Part shown: positions 40,258 to 45,170 of the stretch, piece after piece
Layout of the letters: each line of letters opens with the position of its first letter
How positions within the stretch are numbered: position 1 is the first letter of the stretch
IMG/VR virus record: IMGVR_UViG_3300037316_000073
Location: 1 to 45,170 of that record
Direction: 5' to 3' (one strand)
Length of the DNA: 45,170 bases
Source: a virus
Position numbers and translations under genes: made by a program
Notes under the pieces: model-generated
Seen by the model: the letters and a program-made list of their open reading frames with translations, nothing else
Databases searched by the model: none
What the model was told of the DNA's origin: nothing

Positions 40258-43200
40258 TTAGTAAGCGATGTCGATCGTCTTGATGACGCCCTCGCCACGA
40301 CCAATGAGCACATCATCAGAGATTTGATAGACAGCAAGAGTCATGGTTGGCGTTGCCAAGTCCTTGACCCATATCGTCAAAGCGATATCATCGATATAGA
40401 CGGAACCAGAGTGCGGCATGTTGATAATCGGACGAATAGTGCGAGTGAGAGCAGGAATAGGAACGATCATCTCGCGATGAGTCATCGTACCAGTGCCGTT
40501 ATCAATATGTTGCTGTACGCCTATGACAGTGCTTATGAGGGCTGACGAGCCATCATAGAATGCCACGTCCATAGCAGAAGTTGCCGCCGCGTCCGTTACG
40601 CCACCATCCTGGTACCAAGAGAGCAGGCACTTCGCGTTGCCGGCGTCGATCGCCGTATCGAGGCCGGCAGCGACCGCGACGTTCTGGTAAGCGAGAGCTG
40701 GCGAAGCCGCATTCGAGAAGCTGAGCAGACCGCTATTGACTATTCCATTGGTGGCGTAAATAGCTCCCGCAGAAGCCGTCCAGTCAGTCGTGTATAACTC
40801 GGCGCCAGGGTTCAAGAGCGGCTGTATGTAGCTCTTGTGCGGAAAGATATCGGCCAAGAAGCTCGTTTCCGTGTAGTTCACCGTCTCGGCACCAGCGACC
40901 GTCAACGTCTTCGCAACTAGCCCGGTGTGCTGATCGTAGATGTCTACCTCGAAGTTTTCGGTTGGGAACTCCAAAGGCACAATACCGCTGCCATCGAGCA
41001 AAGGAGCGTCAAGTTTGGTTCGACGAGCCCAAGAGATGATAAAATGATCCGTATCGAAAACGACCGAATAATCAGCTGGACTCCACGGCTTACGTGAAGT
41101 CGTGTTAATGTTTAGTGTTTGTGTAGAGCTGATAAGGTTTTGACTACTATTTTTAGCGAAAAATATGGCTTGTTTACCTAAATCAGACTCAGAAATAGTC
41201 TGAAGTTGAGGCATGGTTGGTTGCTGCACTGCGATAAAATAACAGCCTGATTTGTGATTCCCCATATTGTGTTCAGTGTCTCGACGACCACGAACGATGC
41301 CGGTTAAGAGCAATGAGCCACCACCTAAGTCGGTAACATTCTTGTATTGTATAACTTCCCACGAACCTTTATTACCGATAAGTGCCGTGTTGAGACCGGA
41401 AAGAAGATCGTCGTCAGTCGCCGAGACGAAAGCCGAACTTATTGTTGGGTCTACAAGTTGAATTGAAATTGTAGCGTTTTCGTCAGTGAAATTCTCCATT
41501 CCTGTATCAATTATTTTGGATTGAACGAACCCGACAGCGGCACCACGATTAACTGAGCCAAATATAGACGCAGGACTATTATCCACACCATAATAAAAGT
41601 TTGCCGAAGTCCAATTACTGCCATAGCCAACCAGATAAACAGCAAGCGCGGAGGTTCCAGGATCATCCATTATAGATAGAATGGCAGAATCAATGACAAT
41701 CGTTTCGACCACTTGTGGACCAGCTATTCCTGGACCTGGACCTGGACCTGGAGGAATGTCCTCAATGCTTGGCAAGGTGACATTATCCGACCCGAGTGCC
41801 GTACCACCCAATGAAAGACTGTAATCATCGTTTATCGTTGATTCGTAGAGCGCCATCAAATACGTGATGCCATTGACATTTAGCGAAATAGCGTCAGTTG
41901 GCTCCAAAAGCAAGAACTCGAAACCAGTGCGGAAGGTTGCTGTCAGACGCTGCGTCTCTAAAACATACAGCGCCTTGTAGACCTTATCAAACGCATCGCT
42001 TGGTAACATGATGATCGGAATCGTGTAACTGTTCTGAAGGTTATCCTTTTCGAGCGAAAACGGAAAAACAGTTCGTTTAGCAACTACGGTAGATGCTTGA
42101 AAATCATTAGTGAAGTCAAAGAAGGTCAATGAAATTGAGGTAGGCGTTACCGAATCTGGTTGCAAATCTACCAGAAGTGCTTCCTGATCTGTAACAGTTT
42201 CTCCTCCACTCGTACTTCCACCAGCGGAAGGAGCGATATTGTCGATTGTAAGATTAGCCTTTATGTCCAAAGCGTCGCCAGTTGGCGTTCGAACAAATTT
42301 TATCAGCTGCTCGGACTCGAAATACTGAAAATTGAAGATAATGCCGAGAGTCTGTATGGCTTGAAATATGTCAGTTTGTACATCAATCAAACAGCCAATG
42401 ATCAAATCATCAATGGAAGGCGACACGTATATCTGATCAGGTGTGTAACCGGCGCTGAGCGCTAACCAACGAAGAAGGCTAGCTAGTGGGACACGAACGT
42501 TGAGGATGCCATCTACATACATCAATCCGGCACTGACAACACCGCCACCGACCGATGGGCGACAAACGAAATAACCACCAGCAGGGGCAAACGGCTGAGA
42601 ACCGTCAGCTCCACCACTATCAAAAGTAAATGTGTTAGGTATAGCTGCTTCGTTTGTAGCAAAATCAGCACTATATGTGACATAGGAGCTTAATTCATAG
42701 GTACGATAGCTACCATCTTGTGTGTTAACAATGACACAGCTTGCTGCTCCACTTTCATAACCATACATACCTACTTCCCATTTACTGTCTTGGTGTCCGG
42801 TCTCGAAGGCGGGAACAGTTATTGAGGGAACTATTACATCGTACACTTTAGTTAAGACTGGAAAAATACCGTTGATTCCATAGGGAGTAGGTACAATAAC
42901 GTATCTAACCAAGTGCTGTTTCAAAGCGGCATCCGTATAGAAGCAAAGCATTTCCCTTGCAGCTTTATTCCAAACGAGTTTTTGAATACCCGAACCAGCT
43001 GAGAACGTGTCAAAAAGAACAGGAATAGTAACCGCTCCATAGCGGTTCAGTGAAAAATAACCTAATGCATCAAAGTTTGGATCGATTGTAGCCCAATACG
43101 CAACATATATACTGTTTCCGATGCCACAATAAGCACTAAAACCGTAAGTCTCGGTAAAAGATTGAAATCCAAAAAGCTGTGTAGTTCCAGGAGTGGTGTT

Positions 43201-44826
43201 ATTAGTGTAAACTTCATCAAAAAGTGCAAATGCTGAAATATTACCAGGAAAGCTTCCAGTTGTAAACCAAAAATTGCGTAGCTGTGTGGAGCCATTTCCA
43301 TAAGTTACCGCTGGAATGATAGTACCGTCAGGGCCGATCGCAAAACAAAAAATGTCGTTAAAAATCGTGGTAACAAACGCAAAATAACCAGTACCTGATG
43401 CGGAACCCATCATTAAACTGGTTCCATTCCATGTGGACATTCCAAAACGTATTCTTGTCGGAAAAGATATTAAGTCCGGATTGCGAACGGTAGGAAACGC
43501 AAGTGAAACTGTACCAAGACGACTGGTGATGCGACCTGTATTTGGATTTATCGTAATCATCTGAACGTTGTTGGCGGTCCCGCCATAAGTGGTGAAGATA
43601 ACTCCGCTTGGTTCATGTACTTCCCAAATCCATAGATAATTTACCAGAGCTTCAGGAATCGGTGTACCGTTCTCGTCACAGATCGTAAGACAGACGACTT
43701 CCTTCAAACCAGTTATATCGTAGACACGCAGCGTAACAAAACCACCACCATCCAAAGAAGTAAAATAAGCACGCTGACGTGACCAATCAACAGTGATTGG
43801 TTTCATATTTGGAAGCGCATAGCTCACGCCGGTGGCTCCGGTAAGCGTTGGAGTTTTCCAAGAACCACTAATAAGATCAGCGCTGACAGCAATTGAGTTC
43901 CCAGCAACACCGCTTAAGCGTGCTGTAATATCCATCGTTCCAGCAGCAAGCCCTGGTGCCGCCGATACACCCACGTTCTGTATGGTTCCGACACCATAGG
44001 TTCCAGCACCATCGTTTCCCGAGTTATTTATTGCAGCAATCAGATTGTTGAATGTTCCACTAATGTTTGTGCCGATCTTGACCTTGTTAGGCGCGTCTGA
44101 ATTACCACTAACTAGCGTGTAAATTTGCCCATCAATTGTTACAGTGTTTCCGTCGTCTGGAATCACATCCATAGACAAAGTATCTACAGCCGACACACCG
44201 CTCTCAGCAAACGGTACAAAATAGTCAACGGGAGCATTTATGTCGACCAGATCGGCACGAAGTTGTGGAATGCTGCGCAGATTGTATTGCGCCATGTTGA
44301 ATTTTTTGAAAACTACGTAAATCATTCCACGCATAGGCGGCGTCAAATCGGCGCCATTTGCCTTCACGATAGTTTCATCTGGCATCTGTGTTTCAGTGCC
44401 AGTGTAGATCGTGAAATCGAGATTGGGCGAAAGAGCGAACCCACCGGGCGTCGTACGATCAAAAATAAGTTGTCCGGCTGTACCGTCCGAGCTGAGCGTT
44501 GTGGAAGCTTCTATCCAGAGACGCGCGATCTGAACCTCAGAAATTTCATCCTGCGGCACACCTGGATAGCCAAAAGCTACAGCAAAATCGCAAGTGTCAG
44601 CAACATTTCCAGATGAATCTGCCGTTACATTGAAGTTACCTGACCAGACTACGCAGCCAAAGATTGCTCGACGACCATATGAAATTGGAATATTGATTGG
44701 CGTAGCCGAACCAATATTCATAACCTGTGGGTTTGTAGGGTCCGACACTGTTCCAGTATCCAGAACATAGCCGGGCAATGTTCCAGGAGTAGTAGAACTA
44801 GGTATTGGAAATCCGCCAGTGGACAT
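40258..44826 (-). CDS. Tail-tip/host-specificity protein (GTA gp15-like)
   Basis: The 1522-aa product has the flanking parts of alphaproteobacterial tail-tip proteins. The N-terminal part (1-200) has NIPISYGRRAIFGCVVWSG. The 730-950 region has LLRWLALSAGY, DIFQAIQTLGIIFNFQYFES and IKFVRTPTG, a tail_3-like domain. The 1280-1370 region has HFIISWARRTKLD, PTENFEVDIYDQHTG and a fibronectin-like end. A small beta module (DGNTVTIDGQIYTLVSG, about 225-305) and an insertion of about 390 residues (about 340-730, propeller-like strands) lie between. Tail-tip proteins contact the receptor and open the tail. ATG 44826 overlaps the DUF2163 stop (TAATG), with CAGG 8 nt upstream. Confidence 0.83.
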   Translation of the reverse strand: MSTGGFPIPSSTTPGTLPGYVLDTGTVSDPTNPQVMNIGSATPINIPISYGRRAIFGCVVWSGNFNVTADSSGNVADTCDFAVAFGYPGVPQDEISEVQIARLWIEASTTLSSDGTAGQLIFDRTTPGGFALSPNLDFTIYTGTETQMPDETIVKANGADLTPPMRGMIYVVFKKFNMAQYNLRSIPQLRADLVDINAPVDYFVPFAESGVSAVDTLSMDVIPDDGNTVTIDGQIYTLVSGNSDAPNKVKIGTNISGTFNNLIAAINNSGNDGAGTYGVGTIQNVGVSAAPGLAAGTMDITARLSGVAGNSIAVSADLISGSWKTPTLTGATGVSYALPNMKPITVDWSRQRAYFTSLDGGGFVTLRVYDITGLKEVVCLTICDENGTPIPEALVNYLWIWEVHEPSGVIFTTYGGTANNVQMITINPNTGRITSRLGTVSLAFPTVRNPDLISFPTRIRFGMSTWNGTSLMMGSASGTGYFAFVTTIFNDIFCFAIGPDGTIIPAVTYGNGSTQLRNFWFTTGSFPGNISAFALFDEVYTNNTTPGTTQLFGFQSFTETYGFSAYCGIGNSIYVAYWATIDPNFDALGYFSLNRYGAVTIPVLFDTFSAGSGIQKLVWNKAAREMLCFYTDAALKQHLVRYVIVPTPYGINGIFPVLTKVYDVIVPSITVPAFETGHQDSKWEVGMYGYESGAASCVIVNTQDGSYRTYELSSYVTYSADFATNEAAIPNTFTFDSGGADGSQPFAPAGGYFVCRPSVGGGVVSAGLMYVDGILNVRVPLASLLRWLALSAGYTPDQIYVSPSIDDLIIGCLIDVQTDIFQAIQTLGIIFNFQYFESEQLIKFVRTPTGDALDIKANLTIDNIAPSAGGSTSGGETVTDQEALLVDLQPDSVTPTSISLTFFDFTNDFQASTVVAKRTVFPFSLEKDNLQNSYTIPIIMLPSDAFDKVYKALYVLETQRLTATFRTGFEFLLLEPTDAISLNVNGITYLMALYESTINDDYSLSLGGTALGSDNVTLPSIEDIPPGPGPGPGIAGPQVVETIVIDSAILSIMDDPGTSALAVYLVGYGSNWTSANFYYGVDNSPASIFGSVNRGAAVGFVQSKIIDTGMENFTDENATISIQLVDPTISSAFVSATDDDLLSGLNTALIGNKGSWEVIQYKNVTDLGGGSLLLTGIVRGRRDTEHNMGNHKSGCYFIAVQQPTMPQLQTISESDLGKQAIFFAKNSSQNLISSTQTLNINTTSRKPWSPADYSVVFDTDHFIISWARRTKLDAPLLDGSGIVPLEFPTENFEVDIYDQHTGLVAKTLTVAGAETVNYTETSFLADIFPHKSYIQPLLNPGAELYTTDWTASAGAIYATNGIVNSGLLSFSNAASPALAYQNVAVAAGLDTAIDAGNAKCLLSWYQDGGVTDAAATSAMDVAFYDGSSALISTVIGVQQHIDNGTGTMTHREMIVPIPALTRTIRPIINMPHSGSVYIDDIALTIWVKDLATPTMTLAVYQISDDVLIGRGEGVIKTIDIAY

Positions 44827-45152
44827 TATAAACCTGATTGAATTTGAGGAGTGAACGGTTCGCCGCGAAAGTGAATTACGTTGTTGAATTTGTGAAAGCA
44901 CTGCTTGATTGTCTTATCACAACCTGGATATATGACACCGGTATCTCCTGTAGCAAGCTTGAAAGGAGTAGGAACGAACGTTTGAATTTGCTTGATTTTT
45001 TGAGTGTTGTTGGCAACAGTCATTACAACATTTTTGTTGAACCCGCTTGTAAATTGTAGGACGCCATATGCGTACCATTTGTCGGGTTGATCAGACAATT
45101 CTAAGGTTGTGAACTTTTGAATGGTCTGATCACCCCGACAAATGGTACGCAT
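44826..45152 (-). CDS. DUF2163/BR0599-like tail protein (C-terminal part, N-terminus missing)
   Basis: The last 90 residues match the C-terminal domain of DUF2163/BR0599-type phage tail proteins (GTA gp13 neighbourhood): WYAYGVLQFTSG, GDTGVIYPGCDKTIKQC and HKFNNVIHFRGEPFTP, with two cysteines kept. These proteins sit at the tail tip. The natural N-terminus is absent: the frame runs into a 47-bp inverted repeat ending at base 45170, so the first 20-25 residues seen are probably an artefact of that fold-back. The downstream tail-tip gene overlaps its stop. Confidence 0.75.
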   Translation of the reverse strand: MRTICRGDQTIQKFTTLELSDQPDKWYAYGVLQFTSGFNKNVVMTVANNTQKIKQIQTFVPTPFKLATGDTGVIYPGCDKTIKQCFHKFNNVIHFRGEPFTPQIQSGL

Positions 45153-45170
45153 ATGGCGTCCTACAATTTA
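45050..45170. repeat. 47-bp inverted repeat at the window end
   Basis: Bases 45050-45096 are the reverse complement of 45124-45170 with one mismatch at 45087. A 27-nt spacer separates the arms. The right arm ends exactly at the last base. It lies inside the DUF2163 coding region and looks like a chimeric fold-back at a contig end, though a hairpin structure is not excluded. Confidence 0.95.

Noticed and set aside
41735-41760. CCTGGA tandem repeat
   Set aside because: It is a short coding repeat for a Gly-Pro linker in the tail-tip protein, not a CRISPR or regulatory array.
42160-44616. Plus-strand frames of 100-163 codons within the tail-tip gene
   Set aside because: They oppose a clearly conserved 1522-aa protein and have no supporting signals.

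Overview
The window is a piece of a large tailed double-stranded DNA phage (Caudoviricetes). The host is probably an alphaproteobacterium. Two things point there. The tail-tip genes at the right end (a DUF2163-like C-terminus followed by a GTA gp15-like tail protein) are typical of alphaproteobacterial phages and gene transfer agents. The clearest promoters read TTGACA-N17-YAYKWA, some as TTGAC..GCTACG, which resembles the alphaproteobacterial housekeeping sigma consensus. I see no rRNA, tRNA, integrase, transposase or CRISPR array.

Layout: (1) 1-1569, minus strand: a membrane-anchored HtrA-type serine protease followed by a MotA/TolQ/ExbB-like membrane protein cut by the window edge, driven by a strong promoter that is divergent from rIIA. 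(2) 1622-32367, plus strand: a dense early/middle block in which most genes overlap by 1-4 nt (ATGA, GTGA, TTGA, TAATG). It holds rIIA and rIIB; a SNF2-type helicase broken by a frameshift; an HD phosphohydrolase; an adenine methyltransferase-like protein; an A1-like metallophosphoesterase; a papain-like (YiiX-type) hydrolase; a T7-type family A DNA polymerase; a DnaQ-like exonuclease; a Cas4/RecB-like nuclease; a candidate ssDNA-binding protein; a deoxyribosyltransferase-like protein; a RecD/Dda-type helicase; a dATP/dGTP diphosphohydrolase; ThyX; a GT2 glycosyltransferase; an LpxH-like phosphoesterase; a class II (B12) ribonucleotide reductase; dUTPase; thioredoxin; a TIGR04338-type metallohydrolase; a MazG-like protein; PTH2 peptidyl-tRNA hydrolase; and several tiny membrane or zinc-ribbon proteins. 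Six free-standing homing endonucleases (four endonuclease VII/HNH type, two GIY-YIG) sit between these genes. (3) 32364-45170, minus strand: the late block, read from right to left: DUF2163-like C-terminus, 1522-aa tail-tip protein, five fibre/decoration proteins with shuffled domains, GH19-like endolysin, holin, and two tiny strongly basic proteins.

How the genes work together: the plus-strand block makes and polishes dNTPs (NrdJ, thioredoxin, ThyX, dUTPase, HD, DUF5664 and MazG-like enzymes) and copies and processes DNA (polymerase, exonuclease, nucleases, helicases). The late block builds the tail tip and lyses the cell. No spanin gene is visible in the lysis cassette. The two overlapping cationic minigenes next to the holin are therefore candidate outer-membrane disruptors, which I consider the most interesting possible new function here. 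Other items worth a look are a terminator placed between a promoter and nrdJ and overlapped by a leader ORF, a four-branched intergenic RNA candidate before dut, the HtrA/MotA-like pair, and a 47-bp inverted repeat that ends exactly at the right edge and may be an assembly fold-back.
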